A stretch of DNA of 64,000 nt, taken from positions 8,193,001 through 8,257,000 of the forward strand of contig NZ_CP036533.1 of assembly GCF_024585265.1 (NCBI RefSeq). The letters are read 5' to 3'. Below the pieces are notes generated by a model. That model saw only the letters and a program-made list of their open reading frames with translations, was not told the origin of the DNA and searched no databases. Below, piece by piece: positions 56,938-64,000 of this stretch; within the stretch, counting starts at the first letter, position 1, and each line of letters opens with the position of its first letter. The DNA comes from Bradyrhizobium sp. WBAH42 (lineage in GTDB: Bacteria; Pseudomonadota; Alphaproteobacteria; Rhizobiales; Xanthobacteraceae). Made by a program: the position numbers and the translations under genes.

Positions 56938-58267
56938 ATGCAAGTTTCAGGGGCATGGCGTCTCACCGCGCGCGTATTTCTCCCGTTTGCTGCTGGTTAC
57001 TATCTTTCGTACCTGTTTCGAACCATCAACGCTTTGATCGCCAGTCATCTCAGCTCGGATACTGGGCATTGGGAATGCCGACCTCGGGTTGCTTACTTCA
57101 GCGTATTTCCTGGTATTCGCGGCGGCTCAGATGCCCGTCGGCATATTGTTGGACCGCTTTGGTCCGCGTCGCGTTCAGAGTGCTCTGCTTTTGGTCGCCG
57201 CCGCAGGCGCCGCACTGTTCGCGGTATCGACCGGATTCCTGTTACTTTTGATAGCGCGCGCAATGATCGGGCTTGGCGTGGCGGCGGCGCTGACGGCAGG
57301 ACTGAAGTCTATCGTCCTTTGGTTCCCCAGGGAGCGGGTCGCTTTGCTGAACGGCTACATGGTCATGCTGGGCTCGCTAGGAGCGGTGACCGCTACTGCT
57401 CCCGTCGAACACCTGCTCGCTAGGATGGGCTGGCGGCAGCTCTTTGAGATCCTGGCGGCCGCTACCGCTGGTACAGCCGTTCTCATCTATGTGGTGGTGC
57501 CCGAACGAGGCACTATCCCATCAATAGCGCGCGCCACCCTTAGCTCCGTTTTTCGCGATTCGCGCTTCTGGCGAATTGCTCCGTTGTCAGCGACTTGCGT
57601 TGGATCGTCCTGGTCGCTACAGGGGTTGTGGGCATCCCCGTGGCTAACAGACGTAGAGGGGCTTGATCGCCCAAGCCTCGTCAGACTGCTCCTCATAATG
57701 GCGATTGTACTTAGCGGGGGTGCCTGGATGTTCGGTATGGCCGTCCATCACATCAAACGAAGAGGAATCGGGGCGGAGGCAATATTGGCCTTGGTTGCAA
57801 TGCTGTTCATCGCGGCCGAGTTAGCCTTAGTCCTGCGAGCGCCTCTGCCCTCCTTCTTGCCCTGGTCCATTGTCGCAATTGTAGGAACGGCAACCGTGGT
57901 CAGCTTCGCGGTGATAGCGGATTACTTTCCGCCGGAGCTTGCCGGTCGTGCCAATGGCGCTCTGAACGTCTTGCACTTTGGTTGGGCATTTCTGGCGCAA
58001 TACGCGACAGGACTGATCCTGGAGCAATTGTCTCCGAATGATGGCCATAGGACCGTCCAAGCCTATCAAGTCGCGTTCGGCGTCAACGTAGCATTGCAGA
58101 TCGCGGCTTTGGTCTGGTTCGTGCTGCCTTGGCGCCTATCCATCGTTTCCTGGATGAGTTCAATCCTCGTCTTCAAGCCGGCCGATGTTTCCTACGCCGT
58201 TGAGCCGGCTGGCTTGTATGAGGATTCGATCATCCTTCTGCCCGTGCATGACGATGCGGAGTGGTGA
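56938..58267 (+). pseudogene. MFS transporter with one frameshift
   Basis: The start at ATG 56938 (MQVSGAWRLTARVFLPFAAG, YYLSYLFRTINALIASHL) gives the first helix. A one- or two-base shift near 57060 leads to LGIGNADLGLLTSAYFLVFA AAQMPVGILLDRFGPRRVQS, the signature loop of the major facilitator family. About eleven further helices run to 58267 (PERVALLNGYMVMLGSLGAV region, LAGRANGALNVLHFGWAFLA). Total length would be about 440 aa. The frameshift may be real or a sequencing error. An internal start at 57089 would lack the first helix. Substrate unknown. It sits between copG and trbB, flanked by direct repeats. Confidence 0.8.
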
Positions 58268-58312
58268 GTAACCACTCGATCGAGTAGGCCCTCTAATATT
58301 AGTTCTCACTCT

Positions 58313-58336
58313 TTCTTTTTCTACGCCAGTCTACGA
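58313..58336 (+). repeat. 24-bp direct repeat, right copy
   Basis: Matches 56836-56859 except for C to T at one position. It marks the right border of the inserted MFS segment, about 100 bp before trbB. Confidence 0.75.
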
Positions 58337-58393
58337 TCACCGAAAGCGCTTGTTGCGCCAAGTCCATTGGTGCCTTTTCTAATCATCCCCATC

Positions 58394-58418
58394 TGAGGAC
58401 GCACTTTGGGCGTCCTCA
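58394..58418. terminator. stem-loop, possible terminator after the MFS gene
   Basis: TGAGGACGC-actttgg-GCGTCCTCA, a perfect 9-bp GC-rich stem followed only by TT. It could act as a weak terminator or as a leader hairpin in front of trbB, which starts 17 bp later. Confidence 0.45.
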
Positions 58419-58434
58419 TTCGTGGGGGCGAGCG

Positions 58435-58548
58435 GTGGCAATCCATTCCATTCAATCGGAGACGAGTTCGCGCGGTGCGCGAATGCTGCGTAGCGCGCTC
58501 GGCTCCGCGATTGCCGGCTACCTCGAAGACGAAGCGATCATTGAGGTG
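58435..58548 (+). pseudogene. trbB: TrbB (VirB11-type) ATPase, first 38 codons
   Basis: From GTG 58435, with GGGGGCGAG just upstream, the frame reads MAIHSIQSETSSRGARMLRS ALGSAIAGYLEDEAIIEV, the characteristic N-terminus of TrbB. It is cut exactly at the end of the integrase-type IS at 58549. The ATPase domain is missing from the window. Confidence 0.78.
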
Positions 58549-60334
58549 TTGCCGCATCTGCGAATGTTACCGTGATGGCGCCATTGCCGATGACGATCCG
58601 ATGTCGATTAATCGGTCGCGCCAGATGGCTTTCCCGGCTTGCTCGACGAGAGGGGCTGTGGTCGGGTCGGGCCCTACATAGCCCGAGCCGTCCACAACCC
58701 CGGGCAATGGGGCAGCGGTCGTGGCGTCGTCGAGCGGGCCCTGGGCGACCGACCGTTCGGCAGCCCTCTGTCTGAGCGCCCTCAGCCGACGTTGCACAAT
58801 CGAATGCTGTCTCATTCCGAACTCCTCGGGGTATTTCTCGCGCAGCCGGCCGACAATTGCGAGCGCCGTCAGCTGCGGCTGCTCTGCGAGCCAGGCTTCG
58901 ATCGCGGCAATATGCGGGTCGAGCTTGGACGGCATGCGAACTCTGGTCTTATAGGGCCGACGAGTTCGCCGGTGCGTAGCACGCGGCTCGCCGACCGTCG
59001 CGGTCTTGCCGAGCGTCTTCGCGAACGTCGCCGCGGTCACTGGCAGGATGCTAGTGTGAGCGGGTTGCAGGCCGCGCGCCTGTCCGGCACGACGATCGAC
59101 GCGATTGCCTAATTCCTCTTGGGTCGCGCGAATCTGCGCCAACAGCGCAACCGGATCGAGCGAGCGATACTGATCGCGTAGCCGTTTCTTCACGGCCGCG
59201 GTCACCTTGGGATGCGCCAAGGCACGCTCATAGGGCGTCGATGGGAGATGATAGCGCTTGATCACTTTAGCCCCTTCGCGACACTTCTCCTTCAGCTTGA
59301 ACGACGGCTGGAAGAAGTTGACGTAGAGCCGTGCCGCCGCATAGAGGCGGCCCATCATACGCGCCGTCTCGACGCCATCGAAGCGGCCATAGCCCATGAG
59401 GCGGCGGACGACGGCACCATTCTTCTGCTCGACAAACGCCTGATCGTTCTTTTTATAGGCGCGCGAGCGAGTGACTTCGAGCTTCTGTTCGCGACACCAT
59501 GGCACGACGACATCGTTCATGAAGGCGCTATCGTTGTCGAAGTCCACGCCGCGCAACAGCCAGGGGAACAGGCTCTGTGCGCGGTTGATCGCCTCGACGA
59601 CGAGCGAACCTTCCCGCGTCAGCAACGGCAGGCACTCCGTCCAGCCGGTCGCGACATCGACCATCGTGAGGGTTTGGATGAACGAGCCAGCCACCGACGT
59701 GCCGCCATGGGCGACCATGTCGACCTCGCAGAAGCCGGGCACCGGGCTGTTCCAGTCATTGAACGTGCGGATCGGGACCTCGCGCCGGATTGCCGAATAG
59801 AACCCGGCACGGCGCCGCCTGCCACCGCTCGCCGCGATCTTCACATCGACGAGCAGGCGATCGATGGTGGCGGCGCTGATAGCCAGAACACGATCACGGT
59901 CCGACTGGCCAAGCTGCAATCGGCCATGTTGCTCAAGGGCCGGCAGCAAGGTCGGGATCATCACCTTGAGCCGCTTGCCGCACACCCGATCCGACGCCTC
60001 CCACAGCGCCGTCAGTGCGTCCTTGATCGTCGCGCCATATCTGCGTCGTCGCTTTCTTGTTGCCTCGACCACGCCCGGTCCAACCGCCTCGCGTCGCCGG
60101 AGCGCGCGCACCGCATGCTTGCGATGCCAGCCAGTCGTCGCGCACAGCTCGTCGAGGATCCGTCCCTTCTCCGCTCGTTTGGCCGACCGGTAACGCTCCG
60201 TTACCGCCGACACCACCTCGCGCCGCGCGCCCATACTGATCTTTCCCGCCATAGACGCCACCGAACCAATTCGATGGCACCGACCCAATCATCGGCGAGA
60301 AGTTGTCCAGTAACATTCTGGGTGAGGCAATGCG
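58549..60334 (-). mobile_element. integrase-type IS (ISNCY-like), about 1.79 kb
   Basis: Its ends are related inverted repeats, TTGCCGCATCTGCGAATGTT at 58549 and TTGCCTCACCCAGAATGTTA read from 60334. It carries one large transposase gene. Partial copies of its ends occur at 24068-24192 and twice at 33845-34098, so it is multicopy in this genome. In repA it appears to have made a short target duplication (CCGTC). Family assignment is tentative. Confidence 0.75.
58567..60252 (-). CDS. DDE integrase-type transposase, 561 aa
   Basis: The likely start is ATG 60252 (MAGKISMGARREVVSAVTER). An N-terminal HTH region (AKRAEKGRILDELCATTGWH, RKHAVRALRRREAV) is followed by an rve integrase core at about residues 165-330: PGFCEVDMVAHGGTSVAGSF (first Asp), LLRGVDFDNDSAFMNDVVVP (second Asp) and KKNDQAFVEQKNGAVVRRLM (Glu). 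The C-terminal region is basic. It is intact and could be active, consistent with several end fragments in the window. Relatives are called ISNCY or IS481-like; I cannot fix the family. Confidence 0.85.
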   Translation of the reverse strand: MAGKISMGARREVVSAVTERYRSAKRAEKGRILDELCATTGWHRKHAVRALRRREAVGPGVVEATRKRRRRYGATIKDALTALWEASDRVCGKRLKVMIPTLLPALEQHGRLQLGQSDRDRVLAISAATIDRLLVDVKIAASGGRRRRAGFYSAIRREVPIRTFNDWNSPVPGFCEVDMVAHGGTSVAGSFIQTLTMVDVATGWTECLPLLTREGSLVVEAINRAQSLFPWLLRGVDFDNDSAFMNDVVVPWCREQKLEVTRSRAYKKNDQAFVEQKNGAVVRRLMGYGRFDGVETARMMGRLYAAARLYVNFFQPSFKLKEKCREGAKVIKRYHLPSTPYERALAHPKVTAAVKKRLRDQYRSLDPVALLAQIRATQEELGNRVDRRAGQARGLQPAHTSILPVTAATFAKTLGKTATVGEPRATHRRTRRPYKTRVRMPSKLDPHIAAIEAWLAEQPQLTALAIVGRLREKYPEEFGMRQHSIVQRRLRALRQRAAERSVAQGPLDDATTAAPLPGVVDGSGYVGPDPTTAPLVEQAGKAIWRDRLIDIGSSSAMAPSR

Positions 60335-60548
60335 GCACGCCGTTGGCGATGCCGTCGAGCAGGTTGTTGATGTCGCTGGCGCGGTTGTCGAGCGACTGGG
60401 CGGTGAAGAAGTTGGTGGGATTGTCCAGGGCCGAGTTGACGCTCTTGCCGGTCGACAGACGACTTTGGGTGGTGGCGAGTAGATCAGCGGTGGACTGGAG
60501 GGAGAGCAGGTTCTGACGAACCGATGCGGAGAGAACAATACCGGACAT
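60335..60548 (-). pseudogene. fliC: flagellin, N-terminal fragment
   Basis: The frame starts MSGIVLSASVRQNLLSLQST and reads ADLLATTQSRLSTGKSVNSA, LDNPTNFFTAQSLDNRASDI and NNLLDGIANGV. This is the conserved D0/D1 helix of Bradyrhizobium-type flagellins. It stops after about 71 codons at the integrase-type IS. It is downstream of a second flagellin gene in the same orientation, so this was a tandem flagellin array. Confidence 0.88.
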
Positions 60549-60840
60549 TGAGTGTTACCCTTCTGGTACGCAACGCAACAAACTTCGATTAGGATTAATC
60601 GATGCTCGGGACGGTGAACGTTGTGGGCTAACAAAGCATGAAGCGTGTCGCGGCAGTCCTCGTCCGGATTCACCATAAGAGCGATGCAGCCAGATGGGCT
60701 CGGCCCCTATCATCATGATCGGATGATGTTTTTCATGCACCGGTGAAGCGTTTGCTACTTGTCAACCATAACTGAGAGTGAGCGATTGACTGCATCGAAT
60801 GCACCCTTTCGACCCCGCCGGGCAGCACTTTAGATGCCGG
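60549..60840. other. intergenic region between the two flagellin genes
   Basis: It should contain the promoter of the downstream flagellin gene. No sigma-28 or sigma-54 sequence is clear enough to name. Confidence 0.45.
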
Positions 60841-60843
60841 CGC

Positions 60844-60876
60844 AAAAAGAAAGCGGCGGGGCCGAAGCCCCGCCGC
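60844..60876 (-). terminator. Rho-independent terminator of the flagellin gene
   Basis: On the minus strand GCGGCGGGGC-ttcg-GCCCCGCCGC is followed by TTTCTTTTT. The very stable stem with a TTCG loop and T-run lies 30 bp after the flagellin stop codon at 60907. Confidence 0.9.
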
Positions 60877-60906
60877 CGGATCTTGCTTGCGATGTCGTCC
60901 GCTTTG

Positions 60907-62105
60907 TTAGCGGAGCAGCTGCAGCACGCTCTGCTGCGACTGGTTGGCCAGCGACAGCGCGGAGACCGCGATGGACTGGCGGGTCGACAGCGCCTGGCTG
61001 TTGGCCGCCTCGGTGTTGGTGTCGGCCAGGGTCAGGTTGGACGAGCCGGTCTGCAGCACGTTGATCAGGCTCTTGTTGAAGTCCTGACGGACCTGCACCA
61101 CCGAGAGGTTCGAGCCGAGGCTCGAGGCTTCCGAGCGCAGCGTGCTCGACGCGGCGTTCAGGTTGGTCAGCACCTTGTTGGTGGCAGCGTTGTCGATGAA
61201 GTCGACACCGCTGGTCAGCGCGGCGAGGCCAAGACCCTTGGAGTTGTAGGTCACGCCGGTGATGCTGAGGTTCGACTTGCCGGTCTCGTCGAACACCAGC
61301 TTGAGCTGGTCGCCGTTCAAGAGGTTGACGCCGTTGAACGAGGAGTCCTGCGCGGTCGTGTCGATCTGGTTCAGGATGTTGTTGTACTGATTGACCAGGT
61401 TCGCACGCGCCGTCTGGGCAACCGTATCCTGGACGGGGGTGGAAGCCGTCGAGAACGTGAGCGACGAGGTCAGCGTGCCGCCGATCGCACCACCTGCGGC
61501 GCTCGAACCGATGGTCGAGGACGCGTAGTCGTTGGTGGTCGAGATCGTCAGCAGGCCGTTGGCGTCGATCGTCGCCGTCAGGTTGTTGGCCTGCAGCTTG
61601 GTGTTGAGCTGATCGAGCGTCTTGACCGTGCCGTTGGTGCCGTCGCCGAAGGTGACGTTGACCGCCGTGCCGCCGTTGAAGGAGGAGAAGGTCAAGGTCT
61701 TGCCGGTGATGCCGCCGATGCCGGAGGTGCGCGCCGCCGTGAAGGCGGTCGCCGTGCCGGTGTTGCCGGCGAGACCGAGCGCGTTCAGCGCGTTGCCGGT
61801 GCCGGTGATCGACAGGTCGGCATTGACGCCGGTCGAGATCTTGAGCAGGCCGGAGGCGTTGATCGACGAGTTGGTCTGGCCGGAGGCCGTCGCGAGCGTC
61901 GCGGTGCCGTTGGCATTGACCGTCGCGGTCTGCACGCCGGTAGCGAGGTCGATCGCCTTCAAGACGTCATTGATCGTGCCGCCCTGCAGATAGACCGTCG
62001 AGTTGCCGTTGCCGTCGGTGAGGACGTTACCGCTGGCACCATAACCGGTCGGAACGCTCGGAGCACCGGTCGAGCCCGGGATCGGCGCGTTCTTGAAGGA
62101 GCCAC
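60907..62105 (-). pseudogene. fliC: flagellin, central and C-terminal part
   Basis: The frame is open from the IS110 border near 62105 (APIPGSTGAPSVPTGYGASG) through the variable Thr/Asn/Gly-rich central domain. The conserved C-terminal helix follows: NLSVVQVRQDFNKSLINVLQ, LTLADTNTEAANSQALSTRQ and IAVSALSLANQSQQSVLQLL. The N-terminal D0/D1 part is missing, so it cannot polymerise. About 400 codons remain, suggesting one of the larger flagellins of a tandem array. Confidence 0.88.
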
Positions 62106-63777
62106 CCTGTACCCTTGTGGGGTTCGTGGCGGCCTTCGGATGTAGACTGGCCGTCCGGGCCGATCCGCCGGGAGCAGCCTTGTCCACCTGTGCCTCGAGC
62201 ACCGACGTAGGAACCGCGCCCCGGCGGAGCGACCGCGATCGAGATCCGGTAGGAGGTCGCGCCAAGAGCGCCGGTACAGGGACTGATCAGGATCGTGGTG
62301 GCCCGCCTTGCGAGCAAGGAGGTCTCAACAATGATCGAAGATGTACGCTGGTTCGTCGGGATCGACTGGGCAACGCGGAGCCATAGCGTTTGCCTGCTGG
62401 ATGCCGCGGGAAGACAGGTTGCGCAGCACGAGTTCGACCATGGCGGCGCCGGGCTGACGGAGTTGCGTGACTGGCTGCTGGAGAAGACCAAGGCCGCACC
62501 GGGACAGATCGCCGTGGCGATCGAGATGCCGCACGGCCCGGTGGTGGAGATGCTGCTCGAGCACGGGTTTGCGGTGTTTGCCATCAATCCCAAGCAACTG
62601 GATCGCTTCCGCGATCGCTTCACGGTGGCCGGTGCCAAGGACGACCGCCGCGATGCTCATGTGCTCGGCGCCTCGCTGCGCACTGACCGTGCTGCTTTCC
62701 GTCGGCTTGTGGCAGACGATGCGGCGATGATTGAGCTACGGGAGTGGTCGCGCCTGGCGGACGAACTGCAGCAGGAACGCACGCGGCTTGCCAACCGCTT
62801 GCGTCAGCAGTTGTGGCGATATTATCCCCAGGCCACCAAGTTGACCGACGATGTCGCCGACGAATGGTTCCTGGCGCTTTGGCAGAAGGTGCCGACCCCC
62901 GCCAGTGCGGTCAAGGCCAGCGAGAAGGCCATCGCAGGTGTTCTCAGGGACTATCGTATCCGCCGTCTCAATGCGGCGACGGTGCTCGGGACTTTGCGCG
63001 AGGCACCGCTGTTCGTAGCCCCCGGCACGACGGAGGCAGCCTGCGCTCACATCCGCAGCCTGGCGGCACGTCTGCACCTGGTCAATCGGCAGATCAAAGA
63101 GGCTCATCAGAACCTGGACCGGCTATGTGCCGAGTTCGAAGGAGAGGAGAAGCCGTCGGGGCAGAGCTCGGAGCAGTGCGACGTGACGATCCTACGCTCC
63201 TGGCCAGGAATCGGCAGGATCAATCTCGCCACACTGCTCGCCGAGGCCGCAGAGCCCCTGCGCAGACGAGATTACCATGCTCTGCGCGCCTTGGCAGGGG
63301 CTGCGCCGGTGACGCGGCAAAGCGGCAAACAACGCTTCGTGATCCGCCGCCTCGCCTGCAACAGGCGGCTACAGAGCGCCGTCCATCACTGGTCGCGTGT
63401 CGCCATCCAACACGACGCTGCCAGCAGGCGACGGTATGATGCCTTGCGCAGAAAAGGACACGGTCACGCGCGGGCTCTGCGCAGCGTGGGAGATCGCTTG
63501 CTTTTTGCCCTGTGCACGACGCTCAAGCGACAGACCCCATACGATGCGGACCATAACGGCACAAAGAACTCCGCGAACGGGTGAGCCCCATTCCTTTGTT
63601 CGGCCGGGCGACCATTCCTTCGTCCCGACCTGCCGAGCGCCAGAGCGCCGCCCGCAGATGCTGTCCAGGATGCCGAAGGCACCGGCAAAGCCGGCGCGCA
63701 GCGTCCTGGACTGCATCGAGCACGGCGCTACCATATTGCCCTATAAGGACGTTCCCCTTGACCAAGGGTAGGAGGTC
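62106..63777 (+). mobile_element. IS110-family element
   Basis: It interrupts the flagellin gene near 62106. About 225 bp of non-coding DNA precede the transposase and about 190 bp follow it, where bridge-RNA sequences of this family are found. The right border near 63777 is an estimate because IS110 elements lack clear terminal repeats. Confidence 0.65.
62331..63584 (+). CDS. IS110-family transposase (DEDD type)
   Basis: It starts at ATG 62331, with AAGGAGGTC six bases upstream. The 417-aa protein has the RuvC-like DEDD domain: VRWFVGIDWATRSHSVCLLD (Asp), GQIAVAIEMPHGPVVEMLLE (Glu) and VAGAKDDRRDAHVLGASLRT (Asp pair). The C-terminal transposase_20 domain follows: ILRSWPGIGRINLATLLAEA then LRALAGAAPVTRQSGKQRFV, including the conserved Ser. 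It appears complete. Confidence 0.93.
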   Translation: MIEDVRWFVGIDWATRSHSVCLLDAAGRQVAQHEFDHGGAGLTELRDWLLEKTKAAPGQIAVAIEMPHGPVVEMLLEHGFAVFAINPKQLDRFRDRFTVAGAKDDRRDAHVLGASLRTDRAAFRRLVADDAAMIELREWSRLADELQQERTRLANRLRQQLWRYYPQATKLTDDVADEWFLALWQKVPTPASAVKASEKAIAGVLRDYRIRRLNAATVLGTLREAPLFVAPGTTEAACAHIRSLAARLHLVNRQIKEAHQNLDRLCAEFEGEEKPSGQSSEQCDVTILRSWPGIGRINLATLLAEAAEPLRRRDYHALRALAGAAPVTRQSGKQRFVIRRLACNRRLQSAVHHWSRVAIQHDAASRRRYDALRRKGHGHARALRSVGDRLLFALCTTLKRQTPYDADHNGTKNSANG

Positions 63778-63791
63778 CTACGAGTCGTCCG

Positions 63792-64000
63792 TTAAGAAAC
63801 TGATTTCAGCGGTAAGGGGTCGCTGGCGGCTGCGATGAGGGTGGCCAGGAAGAGGCACCAAAGAGCTCTCAGCCAAGCGAGCATACGGCGGAAGTTGTGA
63901 CCGACGGCAGAGAGGATGACGTTGGCCGCATCACCGGCGCGTCCTTTGAGGTAGCAGCGGCCGAGGTGACCATCGGCCTTCAGGTGTCCGATGATGGGTT
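63792..64000 (-). CDS. IS5-family transposase, C-terminal end, continues beyond window
   Basis: The minus strand reads PIIGHLKADGHLGRCYLKGR, AGDAANVILSAVGHNFRRML and AWLRALWCLFLATLIAAASD, ending PLPLKSVS and TAA at 63794-63792. This is the usual C-terminus of an IS5-group transposase. The rest lies to the right of the window. Confidence 0.8.
   Translation of the reverse strand, partial: PIIGHLKADGHLGRCYLKGRAGDAANVILSAVGHNFRRMLAWLRALWCLFLATLIAAASDPLPLKSVS

Noticed and set aside
59212..60516. 434-codon plus-strand frame opposite the integrase-type transposase
   Set aside because: The product is Arg/His/Asp-rich with no domain and is a shadow of the conserved transposase frame.
60799..62145. 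448-codon plus-strand frame opposite flagellin
   Set aside because: The product is a Gly/Arg/Val-rich low-complexity string arising from the Ala/Thr/Asn-rich flagellin codons on the other strand.

Overview
The window looks like part of a Bradyrhizobium symbiosis island or symbiotic plasmid. The reasons are a predicted type III effector behind a tts box, a repABC-type RepA with a parS-like palindrome, a Trb/TraG conjugation module, Bradyrhizobium-type flagellin and very dense insertion sequences (IS3, IS66, IS110, IS256, IS481, IS630, IS701, IS5 and an integrase-type 1.8 kb element). Many genes are truncated, frameshifted or carry nonsense codons.

Layout. 1-2.0 kb: a partial opine dehydrogenase and an EamA permease. 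2-17.3 kb: decayed DNA with IS remnants, a degraded Hsp20, a ricin-type lectin, an IS3 element holding a group II intron, a prophage tail pseudogene and an IS256 element. 17.6-22.5 kb: an intact amino-acid uptake and oxidation cluster (RidA, IclR regulator, ABC transporter, FAD-dependent amine/amino-acid oxidase). 22.9-24.4 kb: truncated TonB receptor and RepA fragments. 25.3-27.1 kb: a HipBA toxin-antitoxin pair with four operator-like repeats about 50 bp apart. 27.3-34 kb: a DUF4145-like gene with a nonsense codon, a serine-recombinase fragment, hypothetical genes, an IS66 remnant, a parS-like site and the RepA N-terminus. 34.7-37.1 kb: the effector. 38-41.4 kb: IS debris, small hypothetical genes and a truncated SIR2-domain gene. 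41.4-49.8 kb: an intact IS66 element with a UPF0149 passenger gene, then trbE (3' part), trbJ, trbK, trbL (5' part), a relaxase tail, traG and copG. 50-58.5 kb: a PilZ protein, nrdB and nrdA (both partial), an S9 peptidase pseudogene, the copG 3' end, an MFS transporter between 24-bp direct repeats and the first 38 codons of trbB. 58.5-64 kb: the integrase-type IS, two broken flagellin genes, IS110 and an IS5 tail.

A warning about continuity. Exact duplications of 125-128 bp sit at gene-breaking junctions near 7458, 17222, 24192, 29097, 33971, 49756, 52171, 54510 and 56620. The 254-bp perfect palindrome at 33845-34098 is two such units head to head. The simplest explanation is that contigs from a de Bruijn assembly with k near 127 were concatenated without merging their overlaps. 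Gene order across these junctions should not be trusted, and several truncations there (nrdA, nrdB, copG, repA, S9 peptidase, possibly flagellin) may be artefacts. Within segments the reading is consistent: one broken conjugative module in the order relaxase-traG-copG-trbB...trbE-trbJ-trbK-trbL, and one repA split by the integrase-type IS. I saw no tRNA, rRNA, CRISPR array or nod box. The most interesting biology is the effector with its tts box, the HipBA operator array, the opine dehydrogenase/EamA pair and the repeat-flanked MFS insert.
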